64,000 nt of DNA. It comes from JADJOY01 sp016713535 [NCBI: Deltaproteobacteria bacterium]. Its GTDB lineage: Bacteria; JADJOY01. The notes under the pieces were generated by a model. That model did not search any database, was not told the origin of the DNA, and worked only from the letters and a program-made list of their open reading frames with translations. The position numbers and the translations under genes are program-made. The stretch covers positions 18,464 to 82,463 of the forward strand of contig JADJOY010000012.1 in assembly GCA_016713535.1 (NCBI GenBank), in the 5' to 3' direction. Shown in pieces: positions 34,408 through 42,820 of the stretch (the first letter of the stretch is position 1; the number at the start of each line of letters is the position of its first letter).

Positions 34408-34883
34408 GGAGGGGCACGCGTCGCGTGCCCGGCGATACGCGATGGCGTGGGCGTCGCCGGGGCGCGGATCTCGGTTCAGCCGCGATCGATGCTCGGCGCC
34501 CGACGGAGAGCCTGCGAAGAAATCGAGCGAGGGCGAAGCGCCGCGGGGGGACGGAGCCCCCCGCGCTACGAACACCCTCGTAGCGACGGAGGTTCCATCC
34601 CCCGTCGCCGGGCCGCGGTCGGCGCGAGCGATCGCCGCGACGCGGGTCGTCGCCATCCAGTCGATCGATGACGCGGTCCGGGAGGGGCACGCGTCGCGTG
34701 CCCGGCGATACGCGATGGCGTAGGCGGCGCCGGGGCGCGGATCTCGGTTGGACCGCGAGCGGTCCGCGGCGCTCGACGCAGAGTCTGCGAAGAAACCGAG
34801 CGAGGGGGAAGCGACGCTTGGGGACGGAGCCCCCATCGCTACGAAAACCCTCGTAGCGACGGGGGGCCATCCTCCGTCGCCGG
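34408..34883 (+). repeat. Two tandem copies of a four-hairpin repeat unit
   Basis: Each copy starts with the GGGCACGCG-T-CGCGTGCCC palindrome (34412-34430; 34685-34703) followed by GGCGATACGCGATGGCG. After about 110 related bases there are three consecutive hairpins: a G-run/C-run around ACGGAG (34545-34562; 34820-34833), an arm pair CGCTACGA/TCGTAGCG (34564-34585; 34836-34859), and GACGG-type arms (34585-34606; 34858-34878). The copies lie about 273 bases apart. No gene is seen in this stretch. Confidence 0.75.
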
Positions 34884-34931
34884 GCCCACGCGGCTCCCGT
34901 GAGCGATCCAGATCGAACGATTCACAGCCTC

Positions 34932-34989
34932 GGAGCGGGCGCGCTCCGGGCCTGTGGTCCCGTTCTCGGGGGCCCGCCTCCGGCGGGCC
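34932..34989 (+). repeat. Further hairpin repeats upstream of metallophosphatase
   Basis: GGAGCG and CGCTCC pair around GGGCG-type bases near 34932, and GGCCCGCC-TCC-GGCGGGCC (34971-34989) forms a perfect 8-bp stem. Together with the 34.4-34.9 kb units they fill the 690-base gap before the secreted phosphatase; nothing coding is seen. Confidence 0.65.
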
Positions 34990-35081
34990 GGCGCTGCCGC
35001 ACCCCTTCGGTCGGACCGGCCATGACTGGTACGATCGAGCGGTTGCTTTCGCCGCCTCGTCCTTCGCTCCGGAGACCCACC

Positions 35082-37397
35082 GTGCGACTTCGACCGCTCG
35101 CTCTCGCCGCCTTCGCCCTCGCTTCGCGCGTCGCCCTCGCCCAGGAGCTGCCGCCCGAGATCCGGGTCGGCCCGTTCCTCCAGCAGGCCACTCCGACCAG
35201 CATCTGGATCGTGTGGGAGACCACCTTCGGCGACGAGAGCCGGGTCGACTACGGCGCGCTCGAGAGCCTCGGCAGCGTCGCCAGCGGCTTCCCCGGGCCG
35301 GGCCAGGACGCCTCGCGCATCCACCAGACCCAGCTCACCGGCCTGGCGCCCGACACGACGTACTTCTACCGCGTGACCACCGGTGCCGCGGTGAGCGCGA
35401 TCGAGCACTTCCGCACGCCGCCGCTTCCCGAGGCCGAGCGCGGCTTCCGCTTCGTCGCGTACTCGGACAACCAGCGCGACGACGGCAACCCGACCCAGCA
35501 CGGCCAGACGGTCCGCGACGGCGTCATCCGCTACGTGAACCAGAACTACGGCCCCGACCTCTCGAACGAGCTCGCGTTCGTCCTCAACGCCGGCGACCTC
35601 GTCGACGACGGCTGGGTCTACGCGGACTGGAAGGGCGACTACTTCGACGAGGCGCAGCCGCTCATCTCGCGCATCCCGGCGTACCCAGTGCTCGGCAACC
35701 ACGAGGGCTCGAGCCCGTTCTTCTTCCAGTACTTCCGGTTGCCCGAGAACGGCACGCCCGGCTTCCTCGAGCACTGGTGGTACACGGACTACGGCAACGT
35801 CCGCGTCATCGGCCTCGACTCGAACGACTTCTTCCGCTGGATCCCGGCGCAGGAGACGTGGCTGCAGGAGGTGCTCGATCACGCGTGCGCCGACCCCCAC
35901 ATCGACTTCGTGTTCGCCGAGATGCACCACCCGTACAAGTCGGAGCTATGGCTGCCGGGCGAGGCCGACTTCACCGGCCGCGCCATCTCGCGTCTGGAGC
36001 GGTTTTCGACCGAGTGCAAGAAGCCGTCGATCCACTTCTTCGGCCACACCCACGCCTACTCGCGTGGCCAGAGCCGCGACCATCGCCACCTGTGGGTGAA
36101 CGTCGCCTCCGCCGAGGGCAACATCGACTACTGGGGCGAGGAGCCGAACGCCGACTACCCCGAGTTCCAGCGCTCGTTCCCCGAGTGGGGCTTCGCGCTC
36201 GTCGAGGTCGAGGCGGGCGACGACCCGAGCTTCACGCTCAAGCGCATCAGCCGCGGCAACGAGATCGTGCCGCGCGACAACGAGCTGCGCGACCAGATCA
36301 CCATTCGCCTCTACGAGCGCCGGCCGTCGACCCCCGTCGCAGTGAGCCCGCTCGAGGTGGACGAGGCGCTCGCGCCCGAAGCGGTGGTGTTCACCGCGAC
36401 GCCGTTCCACGATCCCGAGGGCCAGGCGCTGCTCGAGAGCCACTTCCAGGTGAGCGGCGACCCCGACGACTTCTCGGCGCCTGTCGCCGAGCGCTGGCTG
36501 CGGGTGGAGAACTGGTATGCGCCGCCGGGCGCGGCCGGTCGCGACACCGGCTACTACAGCGTGAACACCGTGACCGATCCCGACGTCACGCACGCCGAGC
36601 TCACCAACCTGCCGCCCGAACAGGAGCTCTACTGGCGGGTGCGCTACCGCGACGACGGGCTCACCTGGAGCGAGTGGTCGGCGCCGGCGACGTTCCGCAC
36701 CGGCCCATCGAGCCTCGGTCCGAACCTGTTGCGCAACCCGGGCGCCGAGGACGGCACCGACGGCTGGACCGCGCTCTTGCCGCCCCTCGAGTCGCTCGCG
36801 AGCGGTGAGTGCGGGTCGGGCGTCACCGCCCACGAGGGCGCGCGCTTCTTCGCGGTGGGCGGGGTGTGCGCGGGCGAGGTGCTGGTGGGCCGCGCGCTGC
36901 AACTCGTCGACGTGTCGGCGTACGCGGCGGCGATCGACGCGGGCGCAGTGTCCGTGTCGTTCGGCGGCTGGGTGCGTGATCTCGGCGGCGACGACGACAA
37001 GCCCGACCTCTGGCTCACCTTCCGGCCGACACTCGGAAAGGAGCTCGGGCGGACCTCCAAGTACTGGGCGCGCAGCGCCACGTGGAGCCACCGCGGCGAC
37101 GTCGTGCCGGTGCCGCCGGGGACGCGCGCCGTCGAGATGACGCTTTGGGGGACGCGCCTCGAGGGGGTCGACAACGACTCCTACTTCGACGCGCTCCACC
37201 TTGCGGTCGGGAACCGCGCGTGCCCGGCGGACCTCGACGGAGACGGCGTCGTCGGCGAGGCCGACACCGCGATCGCGTCGTCGGCGCTCGGTGCCTGCGC
37301 GGCGGGAGCCGCGTGTCCGGGAGACCGCAACGGCGACGGCACCGTCGCCGCCGACGACCTGGTCGCCATTGCTTCGGCCTACGGCCCGTGCGCCTGA
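35082..37397 (+). CDS. Secreted calcineurin-like metallophosphatase with dockerin-like tail
   Basis: GTG 35082, with GGAG nine bases upstream, opens a signal peptide ending in ALAQ. A purple-acid-phosphatase N-terminal (fibronectin-like) domain follows, then a calcineurin-like phosphoesterase core with YSDNQRDD, NAGDLVDDG, LGNHEG, EMHHPYK and FFGHTHAYSRG, all metal-ligand motifs. Next are a fibronectin-like domain and a galactose-binding-like region. The end has two EF-hand/dockerin-type loops (DLDGDGVVGEAD and DRNGDGTVAADD). The 771-residue protein should hydrolyse phosphate esters outside the cell. The dockerin-like end suggests calcium-dependent docking, but no cohesin is seen nearby. Confidence 0.88.
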   Translation: MRLRPLALAAFALASRVALAQELPPEIRVGPFLQQATPTSIWIVWETTFGDESRVDYGALESLGSVASGFPGPGQDASRIHQTQLTGLAPDTTYFYRVTTGAAVSAIEHFRTPPLPEAERGFRFVAYSDNQRDDGNPTQHGQTVRDGVIRYVNQNYGPDLSNELAFVLNAGDLVDDGWVYADWKGDYFDEAQPLISRIPAYPVLGNHEGSSPFFFQYFRLPENGTPGFLEHWWYTDYGNVRVIGLDSNDFFRWIPAQETWLQEVLDHACADPHIDFVFAEMHHPYKSELWLPGEADFTGRAISRLERFSTECKKPSIHFFGHTHAYSRGQSRDHRHLWVNVASAEGNIDYWGEEPNADYPEFQRSFPEWGFALVEVEAGDDPSFTLKRISRGNEIVPRDNELRDQITIRLYERRPSTPVAVSPLEVDEALAPEAVVFTATPFHDPEGQALLESHFQVSGDPDDFSAPVAERWLRVENWYAPPGAAGRDTGYYSVNTVTDPDVTHAELTNLPPEQELYWRVRYRDDGLTWSEWSAPATFRTGPSSLGPNLLRNPGAEDGTDGWTALLPPLESLASGECGSGVTAHEGARFFAVGGVCAGEVLVGRALQLVDVSAYAAAIDAGAVSVSFGGWVRDLGGDDDKPDLWLTFRPTLGKELGRTSKYWARSATWSHRGDVVPVPPGTRAVEMTLWGTRLEGVDNDSYFDALHLAVGNRACPADLDGDGVVGEADTAIASSALGACAAGAACPGDRNGDGTVAADDLVAIASAYGPCA

Positions 37398-37439
37398 CTC
37401 GCGGGGAACGTGCGAACCCTGGTGCTGCGACGGCGCGGG

Positions 37440-37635
37440 CGCGGGTCGCCGCCATCCAGTCGATCGATGACGCGGTCCGGGAGGGGCACGCGTCGCGTGC
37501 CCGGCGCTACGCGCCGGCGCGGGCATCGCCGCGACGCCGATCCCCGTGGGATGCCGATCGATCCCTGCCGCCCGACGGCGCGGGCGCGCTCCAGGCCACT
37601 CGGTTCCGGTGTGGAGGGCCCGCCTCCGGCGGGCC
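37440..37635 (+). repeat. Dispersed repeat block with two hairpins
   Basis: Bases 37440-37513 are nearly identical to 34641-34714, including the GGGCACGCG-T-CGCGTGCCC palindrome (37484-37502). At 37613 GGAGGG leads into GGCCCGCC-TCC-GGCGGGCC (37617-37635). No coding sequence is seen in this 340-base gap. Confidence 0.75.
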
Positions 37636-37734
37636 GGCGATCCCCTTCGCTTCGCCGCGCGTTGACGTGCAGGAGAACCGGCTGGTAGCGTCGATCGTTC
37701 GCCTTCCCCGCCCATTTCTGCCGCAGGAATGCCC

Positions 37735-40713
37735 ATGAAAGCCCTCGCTCTTGCGCGCTCGCTCCGTCCTCGCGCAGCCCTCGCCGCGGCGCTCGCCGCC
37801 GTCGCGATGTCCACGCCCGCGCTTGCCTCGGTGGTGAGCGTCACGCTCACGCCCACCTCTGGCGCCACCAACCAGGCGGCGCTCGCGCTGAGCCAGACCA
37901 AGCCCGCGCCCGCCGGTCCGGTGAACCAGACCATGCCGGTGCAGCTGGGCAGCAGCGTCGACTCGAGCTTCAACACCACCACGCGGGTGCTGACGCTCGG
38001 TGCCGCGAACGTCCCGGGCAGCAATCTCACGTTCACGTTCGGGGCGTTCGTGCATCCGTGCCTGCGCAACACCGTGCTCAGCCTCGACTCGGCGAGCAGC
38101 CTCTTTCCGCCTCGCGCCTCGGTCGCGGCCAACGGATCCTTCACCGTGCTGCTGCCGGTCCACTTCTCCGTGCAGGTCGGCAACAACTGCACCGGCGACG
38201 AGGTCCAGTACGAGCAGACCGTCGCGATCCCGATGCAGGGCACGTTTCTCTACGACGCCGGCACCGGCGCCACCTCGCTCACGAGATTCACCACGATCGG
38301 CAACTTCCCGCCCATCAAGTTCACGTTCTCGACCTTCGAGTACTCGCTCACCGGCACCGTGACGCTCAACCTGAACGGCACGGGTGCCGCCGCGTCCGAC
38401 TGGTCCGACGCCGGCACGCAAGCGCTCGCTCGCTATGGCGCCGCGGTCGCGGGCGTCGGCGACATCAACGGCGACGGCTACGACGACGTCGTGGTCGGTG
38501 AGCCCGAGTACGTGACCAGCGGCGAGCAGCGCGGCCGGATCTCGCTCTACCGCGGCGGCGCGAACGGCCTGGCCGCGACGGCGTCGCAGGTCATCCAGGA
38601 GGCCGCGGGTGCCGCGGGTGGCTACTTCGGCTCGGCGGTGGCGGGAGCGGGCGACGTGAACGGCGACGGCTACGACGACGTGATCGTCGGTGGGTTCGGC
38701 GGCGAGGCGGGCGGCGGTGCGGCGGGTGCGGCGTACCTCTTCTTCGGCACGCCGGCGGGCCTCACCAGCACGTCGAGCTGGGCCCCGATCGTGACCGGCC
38801 GCACCAGCTTCGGCTTCGCCGTGGCGGGCGCCGGCGACGTGAACGGTGACAGCTTCGGCGACGTGATCGTCGGCGCGCCGCTCGACGGCAACGGCACGGT
38901 CACCGGCCGCGCGTACGTGTTCCTCGGCTCGCCGGCGGGGCTCGCGAGCGCGCCCGCGTGGACGATCGACGGCGTGGCGGGCGAGCGCCTCGGCCACGCC
39001 GTGGCCGGCGGCTTCGACGTCAACCACGACGGCTACGCGGACGTGGCGGTGGGCGCGCCGAGCTACACGAACGGCCAGGCCTCGGAAGGCCGCGCGGGGG
39101 TCTTCTTGGGCTCGCCCTCGGGGCTCTCCGGCGCGCCGGTGTGGGTGGCGGAGTCGAACCTCGCCGGCTCCGCGTTCGGTACCGCGGTGGCGGGCGCCGA
39201 CGTGGACGGCGACGGCTACGCCGACGTGCTGGTCGGCTCGCCGACCTACTCGAACGGCCAGTCGAGCGAGGGCCGCGTCGCCGAGTTCAAGAGTGGCGCG
39301 AGCGGGATCGCCACCACGCCGACGTGGAGCTTCGAGCCGGACGTCGCCGGCGCGCAGCTCGGCGGCGCGCTCGCGACCGCGGGTGACGTGAACGGCCGGC
39401 TCTACGACGACGTCATCGCCGGCGCGCGTGGGCTCTCGAACGGCCAGAGCGGGGAAGGGCGCGCCTATCTGTTCGTGGGCTCGGCGGCGGGCCTCGGCGC
39501 GTCGCCGGCCTGGACAGTGGAGCCGAACCTCGCAGGCGCCGCGCTGGGCTCCTCGGTGGCGTCTGCGGGTGACGTGGACGGCAGCGGCTACGACCAGGTG
39601 GTCGTCGGCGCGCCCGGCTACACCGTGAGCGCCGTGGCGGTCGGCGCGGCGTTCGCGTACGCGCCGCTCGCGATCGTCGACCTGGACCTCGACCACTACT
39701 CGGCGGGCGAGGACTGCAACGACGCGAACGCGAACGTGAACCCGGGCCACGCCGAGGTGCCGGGGAACGGCGTCGACGACGACTGCGACGCGGCGACGCT
39801 CGACTGCGCGGATGGCGACGGCGACGGCTACTCGGTGAGCGGCGGGAGCTGCGGCGCGATCGACTGCAACGACGTGAACGCGAACGTGAACCCGGGCCAC
39901 GCCGAGGTGCCGGGGAACGGGCTCGACGACGACTGCAACGCCGCGACCCTCGACTGCGCGGATGGCGACGGCGACGGCTACTCGGCGAGCGGCGGGAGCT
40001 GCGGCGCGCTCGACTGCAACGACGCGAACGCGAACGTGAACCCGGGCCACGTCGAGGTGCCGGGCAACGGCGTCGACGACGACTGCAACCCGTCCACCAC
40101 CGACTGCGCCGATGGCGACGGCGATGGCTACTCGCCGAACGGTGGCTCGTGCGGGCCGGTGGACTGCAACGACGGCAACGGCAGCGTGAACCCCGGGCAC
40201 GCGGAGGTGCCGGGCAACGGCATCGACGACGACTGCAACGCGGCGACCCTCGACTGCGTGGACGGCGACGGCGACGGCTACTCGGCGAGCGGCGGCGCCT
40301 GTGGCCCGCTCGATTGCGACGACTCGAACGCGAACGTGAACCCGGCCCACGCCGAGGTCCCGGGCAACGGCACCGACGACGACTGCAACGCGGCCACTCC
40401 CGATTGCGTCGACGCCGACCACGACGGCTACTCGCCGAGCGGCGGGAGCTGCGGGGCCATCGACTGCAACGACGCCAACGCCGTGGTCAACCCAGGCGCC
40501 ACCGAGATCCCGAGCAACGGCATCGACGACGACTGCAACGCCGCCACTCCCGGTGGCTGCGGCACCCAGCTCGCGGAGGCGGGCGTGACCGGCGCGATTG
40601 GCGCCAGTGCGTCGCGCGGCGGCAACGTCGACCTCGCTCAATACCTCGTCGCGGGCTGGGCGCTGGTGGGCCTCGGCCGCCGCCGGCGTCGCGCGCCGCG
40701 AGGGCCGCGCTGA
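37735..40713 (+). CDS. FG-GAP propeller protein with MopE-like metal-binding repeats
   Basis: ATG 37735 follows AGGA at good spacing and opens a signal peptide ending near PALAS. A beta-rich domain of about 190 residues is followed by seven FG-GAP repeats of the form (F/L)G-x-AVAGAGDVNGDGYDDVIVGAP, an integrin-alpha-like calcium-binding propeller. Then come six 50-residue repeats, each DCND-x-N-x-x-VNPG plus CNAATxDCxDGDGDGYS, the metal-binding motif of MopE-type proteins, encoded from 39712 to 40548. The C-terminus has a Gly-Gly-Cys, one hydrophobic helix (YLVAGWALVGLG) and an Arg cluster, the shape of MYXO/PEP-CTERM-like sorting tails. The protein is about 992 residues and probably surface-anchored. 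Confidence 0.85.
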   Translation: MKALALARSLRPRAALAAALAAVAMSTPALASVVSVTLTPTSGATNQAALALSQTKPAPAGPVNQTMPVQLGSSVDSSFNTTTRVLTLGAANVPGSNLTFTFGAFVHPCLRNTVLSLDSASSLFPPRASVAANGSFTVLLPVHFSVQVGNNCTGDEVQYEQTVAIPMQGTFLYDAGTGATSLTRFTTIGNFPPIKFTFSTFEYSLTGTVTLNLNGTGAAASDWSDAGTQALARYGAAVAGVGDINGDGYDDVVVGEPEYVTSGEQRGRISLYRGGANGLAATASQVIQEAAGAAGGYFGSAVAGAGDVNGDGYDDVIVGGFGGEAGGGAAGAAYLFFGTPAGLTSTSSWAPIVTGRTSFGFAVAGAGDVNGDSFGDVIVGAPLDGNGTVTGRAYVFLGSPAGLASAPAWTIDGVAGERLGHAVAGGFDVNHDGYADVAVGAPSYTNGQASEGRAGVFLGSPSGLSGAPVWVAESNLAGSAFGTAVAGADVDGDGYADVLVGSPTYSNGQSSEGRVAEFKSGASGIATTPTWSFEPDVAGAQLGGALATAGDVNGRLYDDVIAGARGLSNGQSGEGRAYLFVGSAAGLGASPAWTVEPNLAGAALGSSVASAGDVDGSGYDQVVVGAPGYTVSAVAVGAAFAYAPLAIVDLDLDHYSAGEDCNDANANVNPGHAEVPGNGVDDDCDAATLDCADGDGDGYSVSGGSCGAIDCNDVNANVNPGHAEVPGNGLDDDCNAATLDCADGDGDGYSASGGSCGALDCNDANANVNPGHVEVPGNGVDDDCNPSTTDCADGDGDGYSPNGGSCGPVDCNDGNGSVNPGHAEVPGNGIDDDCNAATLDCVDGDGDGYSASGGACGPLDCDDSNANVNPAHAEVPGNGTDDDCNAATPDCVDADHDGYSPSGGSCGAIDCNDANAVVNPGATEIPSNGIDDDCNAATPGGCGTQLAEAGVTGAIGASASRGGNVDLAQYLVAGWALVGLGRRRRRAPRGPR
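39712..40548 (+). repeat. 150-bp tandem coding repeats (DCND units)
   Basis: The DCN codons recur at 39712, 39862, 40012, 40162, 40312 and 40462, exactly 150 bases apart. The copies are highly similar at DNA level, indicating recent duplication or gene conversion inside the surface protein gene. Confidence 0.9.
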
Positions 40714-40717
40714 CCGG

Positions 40718-41299
40718 CTAGCTGGCGCGGCTCGCCGAGTCGGTGGCCGGCTCGGCGATCCAGCGCAGGGCGTGCTCGAGCTGGCGTGCCGCGTTCGCCG
40801 CCACCGACTCGCCGTCGCGGTAGAGCCCGAGAGCGCCGAGCGCGGCGAGCTGCATCGGAGTGACGAAGTCGAGGAAGTCGCGCACCTCGTATTGAGACAG
40901 CACCATGACCGGGATCGTCTCGCCGCCGCGCAGCCTGAGCCGAACCGACCAGGTGTGGTCCTTGTCGCGGTACCGGCCGAAGGTGTCGCCCAGGTCCCAG
41001 CCGTCGGCCAGCTCGAGGAGCGAGCTGCGACTCTCGAGCCCGATGCGCACGCCGTCGATGTCGGCGCCGTCGAGCACGCGGGTCTCGCCCTTGCGGGTGC
41101 GGATCCGCACCTGGCGATTGCGGCGGTGGAACGTGAACGAACCCAGATCGGTCTCGAAGCGGATGCGGTTGGCGTCGCTGTCGACCTCGAAGCGCCCGCC
41201 GCGGATCCTGCACAGCACCGCGCGCCACACGAACGAGCCGAGGATCGCTCCGGCCACCAGGAGAACGGTCTTGAGCGTGGTCCAGACGGATTCGTTCAT
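40718..41299 (-). CDS. Small membrane-anchored protein of unknown function
   Basis: The 193-residue protein has one N-terminal helix (TVLLVAGAILGSFVW). A beta-rich segment rich in Arg and Asp follows (FEVDSDANRIRFETDLGSFTF, RIRTRKGETRVLDGADIDGV), then a helical tail. The family is not recognised. The start is 36 bases from the divergent alpha/beta hydrolase gene. The stop is four bases from the convergent surface protein stop. Confidence 0.6.
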   Translation of the reverse strand: MNESVWTTLKTVLLVAGAILGSFVWRAVLCRIRGGRFEVDSDANRIRFETDLGSFTFHRRNRQVRIRTRKGETRVLDGADIDGVRIGLESRSSLLELADGWDLGDTFGRYRDKDHTWSVRLRLRGGETIPVMVLSQYEVRDFLDFVTPMQLAALGALGLYRDGESVAANAARQLEHALRWIAEPATDSASRAS

Positions 41300-41335
41300 C
41301 GCTGCTCCGTTCCCGCTCGCGAACCGAGGTGAGAG

Positions 41336-42250
41336 ATGAGCACGCTCGACTCGCGCGCCGGCCTGGCGCGCGCCAACGGTATCGACCTCTACTACGAGGA
41401 CGTGGGCCCGGTCACGGCGCCGGCGGTGCTCTTGATCATGGGCCTCGGCGCGCAGCACATCTACTGGCCCGAGGTGCTGATCGAGCCGCTGCTCGCGCAG
41501 GGCTTCCGCGTGGTGCGCTTCGACAACCGCGACATCGGGCTCTCGAGCAAGATCCACGGCGTCCGCCACGACCCGCTGCCCAGGGCGTTCGTGGGCGCGA
41601 TCCGCGGGCGGCGGGTGCGCGCGCCGTACACGCTCTACGACCTCGTCGAGGACACGGCCGGCTTGCTCGACGCGCTCGGGATCCGCGCCGCGCACCTCGT
41701 GGGTGCCTCGATGGGCGGGATGGTGGCGCAGCTCTTCGCGGCGCTCCACCGCAGCCGCACGCTCTCGCTCACCTCGATCATGTCGCAGACGCTCCACCCC
41801 GCGATCCCGCGGCCGCGCCTCGACGTGCTGCTGCGCATGGCGATGATCGGTCGCCGCGGCCGCGCGGGTCGCGACGGCTACGTGCGCCAGTCGACGGCGA
41901 TGTTCCGCGCCATCCACGGCAGGGGCTACCCGTTCCCCGAGGAGCGCGTGGCGGAGCGCGCCGGTCGCGCCTTCGATCGCTGCTTCGAGCCGAAGGGCGC
42001 GGAGCGCCAGGCGGTCGCGATCGTCGCCACCGGGAGCTTCGAGGCGCTGCTCGCGCGGGTGACGGCGCCGACCCTCGTGGTCCACGGCGCCGTCGACCCG
42101 CTGGTGCGGCCGGCGGGTGGGCGCGCGTCGGCGCGAGCGATCGCCGGTGCGCGGCTCGAAATCGTGCCGCGGATGGGGCACTTTCTCCACGAGCCGCTCA
42201 TGCCGCAGCTCGCGGCGTGGATCGGCGAGATCGCGGCGGCCGCCCGGTGA
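41336..42250 (+). CDS. Alpha/beta-fold hydrolase
   Basis: The 304-residue protein shows the alpha/beta hydrolase plan: LLIMGLGAQ oxyanion loop, FDNRDIGLSS, nucleophile elbow GASMGG, Asp in VHGAVDPLV and His in MGHFLHE. An ester or lactone substrate is likely. No signal peptide is seen. The DDN reductase gene starts seven bases after its stop, so they are probably one operon. Confidence 0.92.
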   Translation: MSTLDSRAGLARANGIDLYYEDVGPVTAPAVLLIMGLGAQHIYWPEVLIEPLLAQGFRVVRFDNRDIGLSSKIHGVRHDPLPRAFVGAIRGRRVRAPYTLYDLVEDTAGLLDALGIRAAHLVGASMGGMVAQLFAALHRSRTLSLTSIMSQTLHPAIPRPRLDVLLRMAMIGRRGRAGRDGYVRQSTAMFRAIHGRGYPFPEERVAERAGRAFDRCFEPKGAERQAVAIVATGSFEALLARVTAPTLVVHGAVDPLVRPAGGRASARAIAGARLEIVPRMGHFLHEPLMPQLAAWIGEIAAAAR

Positions 42251-42257
42251 GGAACCC

Positions 42258-42725
42258 ATGTACGCACGATTCGTGAACTGGCTCTCGGCGACGACGTTCG
42301 GCTCGTGGCTGGTCAAGAACTTCGCGAGCAAGGTCGACCCGATCCTGTTCCGCGCCACCAACGGCCGCTTCACGTCGACCGGCGTGCCCACGCTGCCGAT
42401 GCTCACGATGACCGCCGTGGGCCGCAAGTCGGGCGAGAAGCGCGCGGTGCAGCTCGCCTATCACAAGGACGGCGACGACTTGCTGATCGTGGCGAGTGCC
42501 ATGGGCGCCGAGAATCACCCGGCGTGGCGCTACAACATCGAGGCGAATCCCGACGTCGAGGTCCAGGTGCGCGGCGAGCGCTTCGAGGCCGTGGCCGAGC
42601 TGCTCTCCGACGAGGACAAGGCGCGGGTGTGGCCGGCGGTGAAGCGCACGATCCCGCAGATGAACGTCTACGAGAAGCGCACCGACCGGAAGATCGGCGT
42701 GTTCCGGCTCAGGCGCAAGCGCTGA
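42258..42725 (+). CDS. Deazaflavin-dependent nitroreductase (DDN) family protein
   Basis: The 155-residue protein matches the DDN/Rv3547 family, which uses reduced cofactor F420 to reduce quinones or nitro compounds. Visible motifs are TAVGRKSGEKR, LLIVASAMG, HPAWRYNIEANPDVEVQVRG and a final Arg/Lys tail. ATG 42258 is preceded by GGTGAGGA. It is placed directly after the alpha/beta hydrolase. Presence of this family hints that the organism makes or takes up F420, but no F420 synthesis gene is in the window. Confidence 0.88.
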   Translation: MYARFVNWLSATTFGSWLVKNFASKVDPILFRATNGRFTSTGVPTLPMLTMTAVGRKSGEKRAVQLAYHKDGDDLLIVASAMGAENHPAWRYNIEANPDVEVQVRGERFEAVAELLSDEDKARVWPAVKRTIPQMNVYEKRTDRKIGVFRLRRKR

Positions 42726-42762
42726 ACGCGGTGCGCCGCGCGGATGGCCCGCCCCTCGCTTC

Positions 42763-42797
42763 GGAGGGACCGCCTCCTGGCGGTCCGCCGAGCGGAC
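42763..42797 (+). repeat. GGAGGG hairpin repeat upstream of beta-lactamase-like gene
   Basis: GGAGGG leads into GGACCGCC-TCCT-GGCGGTCC (42767-42786), a perfect 8-bp stem. GTCCGC-CGA-GCGGAC (42783-42797) overlaps it as an alternative hairpin. The two structures are mutually exclusive. Confidence 0.7.
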
Positions 42798-42820
42798 GGC
42801 GGGCGAGCGAGGTCGAGGGA

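Noticed and set aside
39712-40548. Regular 150-bp repeats that could be taken for a CRISPR-like or satellite array
   Set aside because: They are in frame inside a coding region and encode a known type of metal-binding repeat; there are no unique spacers.
37507-40641. A very long antisense frame of about 1044 codons opposite the FG-GAP/MopE gene
   Set aside because: It is a shadow of the repeat-rich sense gene at high G+C. Its translation is low-complexity Val/Ala/Arg repeats mirroring the sense repeats, with no domain or ribosome site.
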